64,000 bases of DNA from DATBLQ01 sp036555325 (GCA_036555325.1 DATBLQ010000026.1:1-64000), one strand, 5' to 3'; positions 39,257 to 47,966 are shown, counted from the stretch's first letter. The notes: a model not told the origin generated them from the letters alone. A program made the numbers and translations.

Positions 39257-39607
39257 CTAGATCGTGCCTATCAGGCTGGCGTCGTGCTGCATCGGCGGAT
39301 TGTGCTCGTCGATCTGCTTTTGCAAGTGCAGGTTTTCTGTCTTCAATTTTTCATTGTCGCGCCGAAGCTCCCTGGCGTGCCTGCGCCAGCGGCCCTGGTT
39401 GATCCAGGCGCCGATCCAGCCGGTTATCAAGCCCAGAAAAATGCCGAGCACGAGCACTGCCCAAAGGGGCAGATGCAGAAAAACAGCAGGGTTGTCGCGA
39501 TCGAACGGATCGAGCGAAACATCAACCCAATTGCGGTTTGCAACGGCGAAACCAATGAGAAAAATTGCAGCCGGAAGGCCGAAAACCCAGGCGAAGAAGC
39601 GCTTCAC
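39257..39607 (-). CDS. LapA-domain inner-membrane protein
   Basis: A 116-residue protein with two membrane helices ([19 protein letters not shown] near the N-terminus and [23 protein letters not shown]) followed by a basic, heptad-like C-terminal helix, the usual LapA/YciS-like layout. In enterobacteria the LapA-LapB pair controls lipopolysaccharide synthesis through LpxC; here LapB is not adjacent and the role is inferred from the family. It overlaps the ihfB stop by 4 bases, an arrangement common in this class. Confidence 0.82.
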   Translation of the reverse strand: MKRFFAWVFGLPAAIFLIGFAVANRNWVDVSLDPFDRDNPAVFLHLPLWAVLVLGIFLGLITGWIGAWINQGRWRRHARELRRDNEKLKTENLHLQKQIDEHNPPMQHDASLIGTI

Positions 39608-39900
39608 GACCCCTTGGCCTGATCCTGGTTGAGACGCTCGCGAAGCTCCTTGCCGGTCTTGAAAAATGGAACACGCTTTGCGTCCACGGCAACCGAGGTG
39701 CCGGTGCGGGGATTGCGTCCCACCCGCGCCTCGCGTTCCTTTACCGAAAACGCTCCAAAGCCGCGCAATTCCACTCTATCGCCGTCGCTGAGCGCTTTTA
39801 TGACTTCGTTCAGCACCGCATTGATGATGCGTTCCACGTCGCGATGGTAGAGATGTGGATTGGCCTGCGCAATTTTCTGTATCAATTCAGACTTTATCAT
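39604..39900 (-). CDS. ihfB: Integration host factor subunit beta
   Basis: A 98-residue DNA-bending protein of the HU/IHF family, partner of IhfA. The minor-groove arm carries [10 protein letters not shown] with the conserved Pro, and the N-terminal helix is [17 protein letters not shown]. It bends DNA at specific sites in transcription, replication and recombination. It lies in the conserved order rpsA-sppA-ihfB. Confidence 0.95.
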   Translation of the reverse strand: MIKSELIQKIAQANPHLYHRDVERIINAVLNEVIKALSDGDRVELRGFGAFSVKEREARVGRNPRTGTSVAVDAKRVPFFKTGKELRERLNQDQAKGS

Positions 39901-39944
39901 GCGGGCCCCTCTTAACCCGAGGCAACTTTCACTCCGTTGGTCGC

Positions 39945-40907
39945 CTACTGCGCATCAGGGTGCCAAACAGACATCAGACCGTCAAGCTGAACCCCGCTGC
40001 TGCCCACCGCCCGGTCTAGGGCCTCCGCCAGCCGATGCAGGCCGAGGAAGGCCAGGAAACCCTTAAGGGTTGCAAACCCGATACCCGACGATCCGAAACC
40101 GTTCTTTGTTTCCCAGTCAATGATTTGTGTGCCCTTGGGGATGTTTTTCACCCTCGCCAGCCAGTTGACCGCCACATCCTCGCCGCCAACTGCATCGATC
40201 AGCTTTTCCTGCAAGGCCTGTCGCCCGGTATATACCCGCCCGTCAGCCAACAGGCGGACCCGCTCGATCGGCATTTGCCGGCGCTCAGCTACGAGTGTCA
40301 CAAACCAATCGAATGAATCGCGGATAAGCAGCATCGTCACTGCCTTCACCCTTTCCGATGTCGGCTTGAACGGTGTGGGCTCTGCCTTCAGGTCTCCCGA
40401 CTTCAGTTCCTCCACCTTCACCCCGATGGTGCTCAACAGCTGTGAAACATCGGGCCACTGGAAAACAACCCCGATCGACCCTGTAATCGTGTTGCCGCGA
40501 GCAACGATGTAGTCGGCGGCGATCGCAGTTGCATATCCACCTGAGGCAGCGACCGAGTTCATCACCGCCACGACCGGCTTCTTTTCCGAAATTTTTCTCA
40601 CCGCCTCATACAAAGCCTCTGCTCCGACTGTCGTTCCGCCGGGCGAGTCCACATGCAGTATGAGCGCCTTCACTCGGTTGCTCTCTAAGATGTTTTTGAA
40701 CAGCTTCAGGGTCTTTTCATCGCCCGAGATGAACCCCTCGATGCGCACGCGCGCGACATGGTCGGAAAGTCGCGAGAATGCTCCATCCTCGCTCGACAAA
40801 AGCCCAACCACCGCCAACGCGGCGATCATGATCGCCCCGATCCGCCAAAAGGATACTTGTCGCCTGAGCCTTCGGCGGGCGACGATTTGATCGGCTTCTA
40901 GCGTCAT
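39945..40907 (-). CDS. sppA: Signal peptide peptidase SppA
   Basis: A 320-residue membrane-anchored S49 protease that degrades cleaved signal peptides. One N-terminal membrane helix ([15 protein letters not shown]) is followed by the protease domain with nucleophile Ser in [21 protein letters not shown], the [18 protein letters not shown] loop, and the [11 protein letters not shown] segment. It is the short, single-domain bacterial type. It follows rpsA after 31 bases. Confidence 0.93.
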   Translation of the reverse strand: MTLEADQIVARRRLRRQVSFWRIGAIMIAALAVVGLLSSEDGAFSRLSDHVARVRIEGFISGDEKTLKLFKNILESNRVKALILHVDSPGGTTVGAEALYEAVRKISEKKPVVAVMNSVAASGGYATAIAADYIVARGNTITGSIGVVFQWPDVSQLLSTIGVKVEELKSGDLKAEPTPFKPTSERVKAVTMLLIRDSFDWFVTLVAERRQMPIERVRLLADGRVYTGRQALQEKLIDAVGGEDVAVNWLARVKNIPKGTQIIDWETKNGFGSSGIGFATLKGFLAFLGLHRLAEALDRAVGSSGVQLDGLMSVWHPDAQ

Positions 40908-40938
40908 TCTGGCTGTCTCCGGACCGGCCGTCGAGAGC

Positions 40939-42657
40939 TCACTCGGCGTCTTTGTCCCTCTTGGCCTTGTTCAGTGCCGCGCCGAGAATGTCGCCGAGCG
41001 AGGCACCCGAGTCAGAGGAGCCATATTGCGCCACCGCCTCTTTCTCTTCGGCAATTTCCAGCGCCTTGATCGACACCGAGATCTTCTGGTTCTTGGGGTC
41101 GATCTGCGTCACCTTGGCGTCGACCTTTTCCCCGACCGCAAACCGCTCAGGCCGCTGCTCCGACCGGTCCCGCGCCAGGTCGGATCTCCGGATGAACGCG
41201 GTTGCACCGGAACCGGCAATCTTCACTTCGATGCCGTTCTCCTCAACCTTCATCACTTCACAGGTAACGGTATCGCCCTTCTTGATTCCGGCCGTCTGGA
41301 GCTTCTCCATCGGACTGCTGGCAAGCTGCTTGATTCCAAGACTGATCCGTTCCTTTTCCAGGTCCACATCGAGCACCTGCGCCTTGACGACGTCACCCTT
41401 CTTATACTCCTTGATCACCTCTTCGCCCGGCCGCTTCCAGTCGAGATCCGAGAGGTGCACCATTCCGTCCACATCGCCGTCGAGTCCAATGAACAAGCCG
41501 AACTCGGTGATGTTCTTGACCTCGCCTTCGACGGCAGAGCCCGCCGGATACTTCGCTGCGAAGCTTTCCCACGGATTGCTTTGAGTTTGTTTGAGGCCAA
41601 GCGAGATCCGCCGTTTGGCTTGATCTACTTCCAGTACCTGGACGGTGATCTCCTCCGAGGTGGAGAGTATTTTTCCCGGATGCACGTTTTTCTTTGTCCA
41701 GCTGAGTTCCGAGACGTGCACCAAACCCTCTATCCCCTCTTCCAGTTCAACGAACGCGCCGTAATCGGTGATGTTGGTGACTTGTCCCTTTACCCTGGCG
41801 CCGACCGGATATTTCGCAACCACGCCCTCCCATGGATCCTTGTCGAGCTGCTTCATTCCGAGACTGATGCGTTGCGTCTCTGGATTGATCTTGATGATTT
41901 GAACCTTGAGCGATTGGCCGACGGACAACACATCCGAGGGATGGTTGACACGCTTCCAGGAAATGTCCGTCACATGTAGAAGGCCATCGATGCCGCCAAG
42001 ATCGACGAACGCGCCGTAATCGGTGATGTTCTTGACGATGCCATCGACGAGCTGGCCTTCCGCCAGGTTTTGCACGATTTCAGAGCGCTGTTCGGCTCGC
42101 GTTTCCTCCATGATGGCACGCCGTGACACCACGATGTTGCCGCGTCGGCGGTCCATCTTCAAAATCTGAAACGGCTGGGAAATATTCATCAAGGGGCCGA
42201 CATCGCGAATCGGCCGCACATCGACCTGGCTTCCCGGCAGAAAAGCCACCGCTCCCCCGAGGTCGACCGTAAAGCCGCCTTTCACCCGGCCGAAGATGAC
42301 CCCGTCGACCCTCTCGTTTTTGGTATAGGACTCCTCGAGCCTCGTCCAAGCCTCCTCCCGCCGGGCTTTGTCGCGCGACAGAACTGCCTCGCCCATGGCG
42401 TTTTCGATGCGCTCGAGATAAACCTCCACTTCATCGCCAACCTTGAGCCTCTGCTCGCGTCCCGGTTGGCTGAATTCCTTTAGCGGCACCCGACCTTCCA
42501 TTTTGAGGCCAACGTCGATAATGACGAAATCGTTCTCGATCTGGACGACCTTGCCCTTGACGACCGACCCTTCGGCGATGCCTGAAGTCGCAAAGGATTC
42601 CTCGAGCAGTTGTGCGAAATCTTCACGACTGGGGTTCAACGAGCTGGCATCGGCCAT
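40939..42657 (-). CDS. rpsA: 30S ribosomal protein S1
   Basis: A 572-residue RNA-binding protein with six S1 (OB) repeats; several show the VKNITDYGAFVDL or VTNITDYGAFVEL pattern with the preceding VGxxVxGxV segment. It brings mRNA to the 30S subunit and in many bacteria represses its own mRNA. ATG 42657 gives the family start MADAS, with GAGG just upstream. The leader to cmk (about 170 bases) contains inverted repeats, listed separately. Confidence 0.97.
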   Translation of the reverse strand: MADASSLNPSREDFAQLLEESFATSGIAEGSVVKGKVVQIENDFVIIDVGLKMEGRVPLKEFSQPGREQRLKVGDEVEVYLERIENAMGEAVLSRDKARREEAWTRLEESYTKNERVDGVIFGRVKGGFTVDLGGAVAFLPGSQVDVRPIRDVGPLMNISQPFQILKMDRRRGNIVVSRRAIMEETRAEQRSEIVQNLAEGQLVDGIVKNITDYGAFVDLGGIDGLLHVTDISWKRVNHPSDVLSVGQSLKVQIIKINPETQRISLGMKQLDKDPWEGVVAKYPVGARVKGQVTNITDYGAFVELEEGIEGLVHVSELSWTKKNVHPGKILSTSEEITVQVLEVDQAKRRISLGLKQTQSNPWESFAAKYPAGSAVEGEVKNITEFGLFIGLDGDVDGMVHLSDLDWKRPGEEVIKEYKKGDVVKAQVLDVDLEKERISLGIKQLASSPMEKLQTAGIKKGDTVTCEVMKVEENGIEVKIAGSGATAFIRRSDLARDRSEQRPERFAVGEKVDAKVTQIDPKNQKISVSIKALEIAEEKEAVAQYGSSDSGASLGDILGAALNKAKRDKDAE

Positions 42658-42826
42658 TCCATCCTCGAAATAAGTATTGCGTTGGCCCACGGCAAAATCC
42701 GCAGGACGTCCCGGAGGCTTGAAAAAAGCGAATCATCTGCCGCCGGGCGATAGAATGTTTCCGTATTTGGTTGAAGCGCTGTCCGGCCAGGCCCCGGCAA
42801 GTGCATTTCCCAACTGCGGAAACGAT
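42658..42826 (-). promoter_or_regulatory. rpsA leader with inverted repeats
   Basis: This 169-base gap between cmk and rpsA is long for this tightly packed series. On the rpsA strand it contains GTTTCCGCAGTT, matched about 55 bases later by AACCAAATACGGAAAC, so a 7-bp outer stem (GTTTCCG/CGGAAAC) can form around an inner CCGG/CCGG pair. It may hold the rpsA promoter, an S1 autoregulatory structure, or both. No -35/-10 is obvious. Confidence 0.4.
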
Positions 42827-43477
42827 TTAGGGCCCACCCTTGTGCGAAGCGGCCCCGGGTAAGTGCCCGTCGACCAGTCGCCGGGCTGCCTGGAAAGTGG
42901 CTTCTATATCTAAAGACGTTGTGTCGAGCAAGTATGCATCCGCCGCTGGCCTTAGGGGGGCCACCGGCCTGGTCCGGTCTCTTTCGTCCCGAAGCACGAT
43001 TTCCCGCAGGATTGAGGCGTGATCGGCGAATTCCCCGCGCGCTTTCAACTCTTTGAACCGCCGCCGCGCACGTTCCTCGGGTGAGGCAGTGACGAAAAAT
43101 TTCATATCGGCTTCGGGGCATACGACGGTGCCAATGTCACGGCCGTCGAGAACAGCTCCAGGCGGCGTCATGGCCACCTTGCGCTGAATGCCGATCACCT
43201 CCGCCCTCACCTTTGGGTGGGCCGCAACGATGGAAGAGGCCTTGCTCACCTTTTCCGTGCGCAGTGCATGATCTGGGTACTTTTGCCGATGGTAGGCTTT
43301 CGCCGCCTCAAGCGAGGTCCGTTCGTCATGGGGATCGCCATTGGCCTCGATCACGGTGAGCGCAATGGTGCGGTAGATGGCGCCCGTGTCGAGATAGGCC
43401 AGGCCCAGGTATTGAGCGAGCTTGCGCGCCAAGGTTCCCTTGCCCGAAGCAGCAGGTCCATCGACGGCGATGATCAA
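42827..43477 (-). CDS. cmk: Cytidylate kinase
   Basis: A 216-residue P-loop kinase converting CMP/dCMP to the diphosphates. Walker A is AVDGPAASGKGTLARKLA at the N-terminus, the substrate site includes YLDTGAIYRTIA, and the DGRDIGTVVCPEAD segment is typical. The start overlaps the aroA stop by 4 bases. The aroA-cmk-rpsA order is widely conserved. Confidence 0.96.
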   Translation of the reverse strand: MIIAVDGPAASGKGTLARKLAQYLGLAYLDTGAIYRTIALTVIEANGDPHDERTSLEAAKAYHRQKYPDHALRTEKVSKASSIVAAHPKVRAEVIGIQRKVAMTPPGAVLDGRDIGTVVCPEADMKFFVTASPEERARRRFKELKARGEFADHASILREIVLRDERDRTRPVAPLRPAADAYLLDTTSLDIEATFQAARRLVDGHLPGAASHKGGP

Positions 43478-44862
43478 AGACGTGCCCCCTCGACGTCGAT
43501 TTTCGCTCCTGTTCGGATCAGGACCTCGCGAAACGAGGGAAAGCTCGTGGCGATCATTCGAGCATCGTCAACCGCTATCGGGTTTCCCGCGGCCAGCCCC
43601 ATGATGAGAAATGACATTGCGATTCGATGGTCGAGATGGGTCTCGACCATGCCGCCCCCCGCAACCATTCCCCCGGTAACTTCAAGCCAGTCGTCGCCCG
43701 ATCGTGTTCGCACCCCATTGCTGGCGAGACCCGCCTCCACGGCGGCGAGCCGGTCGCTTTCCTTGACCCTGAGTTCTCCCAGTCCCTCCATTCGAGTGGT
43801 ACCATCGGCGAACGCCGCGGCAACCGCTAGTATTGGATATTCGTCGATCATGGATGCAGCGCGCTCTTTGGGAACCGTTACGCCCCTAAGTCGGCTTGAG
43901 CGGGCGACGATATCGCCGACCGCTTCTCCCCCCTGCTCGCGCTGATTGGTGAGGGTTATGTCTCCGCCCATTTCGCTGAGAGTCTTGATGAGCCCCGTGC
44001 GGGTAGGATTGAGCATCACATTTTCAATTTTGACTTCTGAATCCTCGGTGATGAGCGCGGCAACGATTGCAAAGGCCGCTGAGCTCGGGTCGGCCGGAAC
44101 GGCTATTCTCAAGGCGCGCAGCTCTTGATGCCCCGATACGGAAATCTCTCTGGCGCTGCCCTTTTGTTCAACAACGATATTGGCGCCGAATGCCTTGAGC
44201 ATTCGCTCGGTATGATCACGCGTGGCTATGTTCTCGACCACGGTTGTTCTGCCCGCAACGTTCAGGCCGGCAAGCAGAACAGCCGACTTCACCTGTGCCG
44301 AGGCGACCGGTAGCTCGTATCTGATCGGCACGGCCGCGTGTGCTCCATGGACCGTCATCGGCAGAGTATCACCCGGAGAGGCATCGAACCGCGCACCGAT
44401 CTGTTCCAAAGGTCTCATCACCCGCGCCATCGGTCGCCGCGACAGTGACGCATCGCCCACGAAACGGACAGTGATCGGCGTTGATGCGACGAGACCCAGT
44501 GCCAGCCTCGCTCCCGTGCCCGAATTGCCGAAATCCAGCACCGATTGCGGTTGCGCAAATCCTCCCAGTCCAACCCCATGGACGCGCCAACGACGACCAT
44601 CGTTCCGCTCGATATGGGCGCCAAGTTCGCCCATCGCTTTCGCTGTATTAAGGACGTCTTCAGCTTCGAGAAGACCCTCGATCTCTGTGGTGCCGATGGC
44701 GATGGCGCCAAGCATCAGCGAACGGTGGGATATCGACTTGTCCCCTGGCACCTTTATGGTGCCCTTGAGCGAGCGTGATTTTCTCGCAACAAGCGGTTGG
44801 GAAGGAAGTTGAGCCAATGTAAACCGTTGGTTGCCGGACCCCGACGGCTTGGGTCCTAACAC
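43474..44862 (-). CDS. aroA: 3-phosphoshikimate 1-carboxyvinyltransferase, class II type
   Basis: EPSP synthase of the shikimate pathway, 462 residues from GTG 44862. The N-terminal signature KVPGDKSISHRSLMLGAIA and the catalytic DEYPILAVAAAFADGTTRMEGLGELRVKESDR region are complete. GLLEAEDVLNTAKAMGELGA and GDASLSRRPMARVMRPL resemble the class II (Agrobacterium CP4-like) enzymes, but the loop reads DFGNSGTGARL, with Gly at the position where CP4 has Ala. The exact start is unclear: the frame is open up to TTG 44940, but family similarity begins only after about residue 50 of that longer form. Divergent from the zinc-ribbon gene. Confidence 0.92.
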   Translation of the reverse strand: MLGPKPSGSGNQRFTLAQLPSQPLVARKSRSLKGTIKVPGDKSISHRSLMLGAIAIGTTEIEGLLEAEDVLNTAKAMGELGAHIERNDGRRWRVHGVGLGGFAQPQSVLDFGNSGTGARLALGLVASTPITVRFVGDASLSRRPMARVMRPLEQIGARFDASPGDTLPMTVHGAHAAVPIRYELPVASAQVKSAVLLAGLNVAGRTTVVENIATRDHTERMLKAFGANIVVEQKGSAREISVSGHQELRALRIAVPADPSSAAFAIVAALITEDSEVKIENVMLNPTRTGLIKTLSEMGGDITLTNQREQGGEAVGDIVARSSRLRGVTVPKERAASMIDEYPILAVAAAFADGTTRMEGLGELRVKESDRLAAVEAGLASNGVRTRSGDDWLEVTGGMVAGGGMVETHLDHRIAMSFLIMGLAAGNPIAVDDARMIATSFPSFREVLIRTGAKIDVEGARL

Positions 44863-44957
44863 AGAGCGTACGAGCCCGGAAGCTTTTCGTTTTGACAGAA
44901 GAGGTCGCCTGTGGCAGGGGAACCGGAAATTCAACGGCAAGCAGAGGTTATAGCTTC

Positions 44958-45365
44958 GTGGTTAAGGCTGAACTCGGCACCAAACGCTCCTGCCCGTCCT
45001 GTGCGGCGCGCTTTTATGATCTCCTGAGGAACCCGATCGTTTGCCCTAAGTGCGGCCAGACATTCGTGGCAGAAATCTTGCTTCCCTCCAAGGGCGATGC
45101 GACCGGCCAGCCGGTCCCCAAGCCACGTCCCGTGATTGAGCCTGAAGTCGAGCCCGCGCCCACGGGTGTGGAATTGGTGAGTCTCGAGGAGGCCGAAGCG
45201 CCGGCGGAGGACGAGACCGCCGCGATTGAGGATGTCGATCTCGGCGAAGAGGTTCAGGTCGAGGGCGAGGAGGACGATGTATTCCTCGAGGCCGAGGAGG
45301 AAGATGAAGCCGCTGTTCCCGATATCATCGGCGGGCCGAACGATGCCGCCGAGGAAGAGAACTAG
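44958..45365 (+). CDS. TIGR02300-type zinc-ribbon protein with acidic tail
   Basis: A 135-residue protein of the alphaproteobacterial TIGR02300 family, function unknown. The first 45 residues hold a zinc ribbon with two Cys pairs (KRSCPSCAARFYDL and PIVCPKCGQTF). The rest is strongly acidic and probably disordered, with a run of Glu/Asp around residues 85-120 and the end DIIGGPNDAAEEEN. This suggests a protein or nucleic-acid contact through the ribbon and an electrostatic tail. GTG 44958 gives the family start MVKAELGTKR; a longer frame from 44892 has no support. Confidence 0.85.
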   Translation: MVKAELGTKRSCPSCAARFYDLLRNPIVCPKCGQTFVAEILLPSKGDATGQPVPKPRPVIEPEVEPAPTGVELVSLEEAEAPAEDETAAIEDVDLGEEVQVEGEEDDVFLEAEEEDEAAVPDIIGGPNDAAEEEN

Positions 45366-45473
45366 CCCAACTTTCACTTGATTGTTCTCAGCCGCCCTTT
45401 TATGGTCCGCGCCGTTTCAAACGGGCCTTCCCTTCGCCACCGCAGGCGACGCCGGCCGCTGCAAGTTATCTGT

Positions 45474-45549
<76 letters not shown>

Positions 45550-45822
45550 ATTTAACAAGCAGTTGAAAAACGATTCTCCCAAGTCACCGCTTCAACCCTG
45601 AAGGGCACGACGCGTCCTGCCAGGCAGGAAAGGGCTCTTTGTTCAAGGGGCAGCGAAGACCAAAAAAGCAAGCAATCACAACGCACTGATTCAACGCGCG
45701 CTCAGCCGTCGAAGTTGAGCCGAAATCCCTCGATCACGATGCAATCCCGCCCGGCCGATGTCTAACCTACCCCTAGAGCTACTGGGTCTGATCAGAAGAA
45801 GTTGCGGAAAACTCAGCAGTAA
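45550..45822. other. Intergenic stretch after tRNA-Ala
   Basis: About 270 bases with no gene recognised. A short inverted repeat (CCTGCCAGGCAGG, about 45616-45628) lies in it, without a T-run. The EcfG-like promoter of the next gene begins right after this stretch. Confidence 0.35.
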
Positions 45823-45847
45823 GGAACCTTTTCGGCCGGCCATTGTT
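45823..45847 (+). promoter_or_regulatory. EcfG-type (general stress sigma) promoter
   Basis: GGAAC at 45823-45827 is followed, after 16 bases, by TGTT at 45844-45847. This matches the EcfG/SigT consensus GGAAC-N16/17-CGTT of alphaproteobacteria except for one base. The start codon of the YqjD-like gene is about 33 bases downstream, a normal distance. Confidence 0.65.
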
Positions 45848-45880
45848 TAGAATGGGGCTGTCACTTGGGGAGATGCACTA

Positions 45881-46270
45881 ATGCCACGTCACAAACAATC
45901 TGTCTCGCAAGACCGCGCTGAGAAATCCGGCCGCCCGCCATGGCCCGATCAGGTCACTGAATCCCAGTATGATCTGCCGGAAGAAATGGAAAGTGCCGAC
46001 CGGGCGGCAACCGAGACTGTCGCGCACCGCGTGAGTGAAAGAGGAGCCCAGGCCGCCAGAAGTGTTAGGGCCGCTGGCGAGCGTATTACCACAACCGGCA
46101 GCGCCGCCGCCGAAAGAGTATCAGCATTGGCCGGAGTGGCGCGCGATGTTTCGAAATCCGTGGCAACTCGGGTGGAATCGTTCACCCAGCGCCGTCCTTT
46201 GAGCGCTCTCGCCGGTGCATTGTTGGCCGGTCTGGTGTTGGGTTTGTCGCGCCGCCGCCGGCGGGAATAG
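45881..46270 (+). CDS. YqjD/ElaB-like (DUF883-type) membrane-anchored stress protein
   Basis: A 129-residue protein. A charged N-terminus is followed by a long amphipathic helical part (about 35-100) rich in Ala, Arg, Glu and Val, then QRRPLSALAGALLAGLVLGL and a final run of Arg, a single C-terminal membrane anchor. This layout matches YqjD/ElaB-type proteins, which in E. coli tether ribosomes to the inner membrane in stationary phase. GGGAG lies seven bases before the ATG. The EcfG-like promoter directly upstream suggests stress or stationary-phase control. The function remains inferred. Confidence 0.75.
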   Translation: MPRHKQSVSQDRAEKSGRPPWPDQVTESQYDLPEEMESADRAATETVAHRVSERGAQAARSVRAAGERITTTGSAAAERVSALAGVARDVSKSVATRVESFTQRRPLSALAGALLAGLVLGLSRRRRRE

Positions 46271-46341
46271 TCTCATCGCAGGTCAATGGCGGGCGAACGC
46301 CTGGACATCTCGCCCGCCTGACCGCAGTTGGACCGCACCAA

Positions 46342-46376
46342 GAGGATAGACCCTTCGCAATAAGGGGTTTATCCTC
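46342..46376. other. Strong 14-bp hairpin
   Basis: GAGGATAGACCCTT (46342-46355) pairs with AAGGGGTTTATCCTC (46362-46376) across a 7-base loop, allowing two G-U pairs. There is no T-run after it on the plus strand. It lies 70 bases after one small gene and 26 before the next, so it may be a terminator without a U-tract, a 3'-end stabiliser, or a leader element of the 70-residue protein gene. Confidence 0.55.
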
Positions 46377-46402
46377 GCTGTTGTCTCGGTCGAGAACAGT
46401 CC

Positions 46403-46615
46403 ATGGCGCCGAAGACATCTTTGGAGATATTCCAGAAGGCCCTTTCGGCATTGAGCGAGCGGCGAGTCGAGCTGGCGAAGTTTCTGGCCTCGCCCCAATC
46501 CTCACGTGACGATGTCAGTCGTTGGGCGACGCAGCTCACTGCCACACACGAGGCCATCGAGGTATTGCGCAAGGCCATTGCCGAAGCAATGGCGGAACAG
46601 GAAAGAGCGAGCTGA
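46403..46615 (+). CDS. Small helical protein of unknown function
   Basis: A 70-residue soluble protein I do not recognise. It is predicted to be two helices joined by a short loop: LEIFQKALSALSERRVELAKFLAS and then SRDDVSRWATQLTATHEAIEVLRKAIAEAM. It has no signal peptide, no Cys and a regular heptad spacing that would suit a helical hairpin or coiled-coil dimer. Third-codon positions are GC-rich like its neighbours, which supports coding. It lies in a group of stress-type small genes. The start is moderately certain; no strong ribosome site is visible. Confidence 0.55.
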   Translation: MAPKTSLEIFQKALSALSERRVELAKFLASPQSSRDDVSRWATQLTATHEAIEVLRKAIAEAMAEQERAS

Positions 46616-46699
46616 GTGCCGATTTGGCGACTTTTTTGACACTCTTGCAGACAGGGCCGCCGACGAAATATCTTTGACCAGAGCCCAGAGGGGAGTGTT

Positions 46700-46725
46700 G
46701 GAACCAGCAAGCGGATTTGCACGTT
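46700..46725 (+). promoter_or_regulatory. EcfG-type (general stress sigma) promoter
   Basis: GGAAC at 46700-46704 is followed after exactly 17 bases by CGTT at 46722-46725, a full match to the alphaproteobacterial EcfG consensus. The ATG of the secreted-protein gene is 29 bases further on. This is the best regulatory match in the window. Confidence 0.75.
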
Positions 46726-46754
46726 TAAACCGATTGCGCACGCAATGGTGAAGT

Positions 46755-47189
46755 ATGACCATATCCAAGACCGTTCCCATGGTTTCGGTGTTGCTGCTCA
46801 TTACCTTCAGCAGTCCTGCATGGTGCGAGCCGCAATACAAAATCCATGATGATTGCCTTGGCAGCTGGAAAAGCTGCGCCGCCCATGTCATGAAAATAGA
46901 CGAATTCGATGCAGAGTTCGCACGATACTACCCGCTCTGGCCGACATATCAGGCAGAGGGGACTCTTTCCTCGCCCGTCTTGTTCGATGAGCATCCCTGG
47001 TCCAACGGCAAAGGGCGCCTGAACTGCCAACAGGGCCGCACGATTCTGGCTGAGCAGGGCTTCCGGCGTGTGCGAAGTCTCGAGTGCGACGGCCGCGCCT
47101 ATACGTACCTGGGGCGGCACGGTGGCATGAAATACAGGATCACCCTAAACTCCATGTCGGGCCGTATCCTCTCCGTCGAACCAATCTAG
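46755..47189 (+). CDS. Secreted small protein, paralogue of the one at 7923-8249
   Basis: A 144-residue exported protein. The Sec signal peptide covers residues 1-25 (hydrophobic VSVLLLITFSSPAWC, possible cleavage before EPQY). The middle has two close Cys (DDCLGSWKSCAAH). The C-terminal 55 residues share a pattern with the protein at 7923-8249: Cys-x-x-Gly-Arg, GFRRVRSLEC, YTYLGRHGG, ITLNSMSGRILSVEPI. Function unknown; probably periplasmic. The perfect EcfG-like promoter upstream points to general stress response control. Confidence 0.75.
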   Translation: MTISKTVPMVSVLLLITFSSPAWCEPQYKIHDDCLGSWKSCAAHVMKIDEFDAEFARYYPLWPTYQAEGTLSSPVLFDEHPWSNGKGRLNCQQGRTILAEQGFRRVRSLECDGRAYTYLGRHGGMKYRITLNSMSGRILSVEPI

Positions 47190-47216
47190 TTCATCTGCCA
47201 AGTTATCGCATTTCAG

Positions 47217-47906
47217 TCAGTCTTCTCCGCAGGGCCAGTTTTTCGGCGCCGTTAGACCGGCGGGCAACTTGGTGTTCGCATCCCCGCACGTGATGTCCAG
47301 CTGCTCCTGTGTAAGATCTCGCACACCGCTCAAGTCGGTGCCTTCGAATCTTGCCCAATAGAGATAAGCCCGCTTGAAAATCGCTCCACTTAGGTTCGCC
47401 GCATGAAAGACTGAGCGATGCAATGTTGCGCCGGTCAGATCGGCTCCGGAAAGATTTGCATTGGCGAAATTGTTGCGCATGAAATCGCCTTCCGCCAATA
47501 TCGCACCGCTGAGATCAGCACCTTCAAAGGTGACGCGAAGAAACTCTGCCTTCACTAGTCGCGCTGCGTTGAGCTTGGCCCGCGTGAAGATCGCCCTCGC
47601 TGCCAGTGCCTTCTCGAAACTCGCTTCCGTAAGATCAGCCCCCTCGAAAGAACTCCGCACCAGCTCGGCAAGGTGCATATTGGCCTTTGCAAGCTTGCTG
47701 TCGGTAAACACCGACCCCGAAAGGAAAGCGCCCTCTAAATTGGCTCCCGAGAGGTCGGTCTTTTCGAGCATGAGCATTTGGACATTGCAATTGTTCCAAT
47801 TGACCCCCGGCCCGGGATGATCCTTGCACCCTGCCGTCGCCGTTCCCGACATGGCAAGCCCGATAGAAAGCCCGACAACTTTCAATATGTTTGCAGAATT
47901 CATCAT
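47217..47906 (-). CDS. Secreted pentapeptide-repeat protein
   Basis: A 229-residue protein with a signal peptide (NILKVVGLSIGLAMSGTATAG) and about 25 tandem A(D/N)LxG-type pentapeptides between residues 45 and 200 (for example TDLSGANLEGAFLSGSVF and NANLSGADLTGATLHRSVF), which should fold as a right-handed quadrilateral beta-helix. The C-terminal part has DLTQEQLDITCGD and ends NWPCGED, a Cys pair common in exported members. AGGAG lies seven bases before the first of two adjacent ATGs (47906). The role is not known; export makes a gyrase-protection role unlikely. Confidence 0.82.
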   Translation of the reverse strand: MMNSANILKVVGLSIGLAMSGTATAGCKDHPGPGVNWNNCNVQMLMLEKTDLSGANLEGAFLSGSVFTDSKLAKANMHLAELVRSSFEGADLTEASFEKALAARAIFTRAKLNAARLVKAEFLRVTFEGADLSGAILAEGDFMRNNFANANLSGADLTGATLHRSVFHAANLSGAIFKRAYLYWARFEGTDLSGVRDLTQEQLDITCGDANTKLPAGLTAPKNWPCGED

Positions 47907-47966
47907 GCCCTGTCTCCTGCCGGATGAACTTGGAAACCGTTGAACGTGCAAAGCCCCTGCCTTTGG

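Noticed and set aside
41026..41979. A 317-codon plus frame opposite rpsA
   Set aside because: It is the antisense shadow of the S1 repeats, which have strong codon bias.
45616..45628. CCTGCCAGGCAGG inverted repeat after tRNA-Ala as terminator
   Set aside because: Short stem with almost no loop and no T-run.
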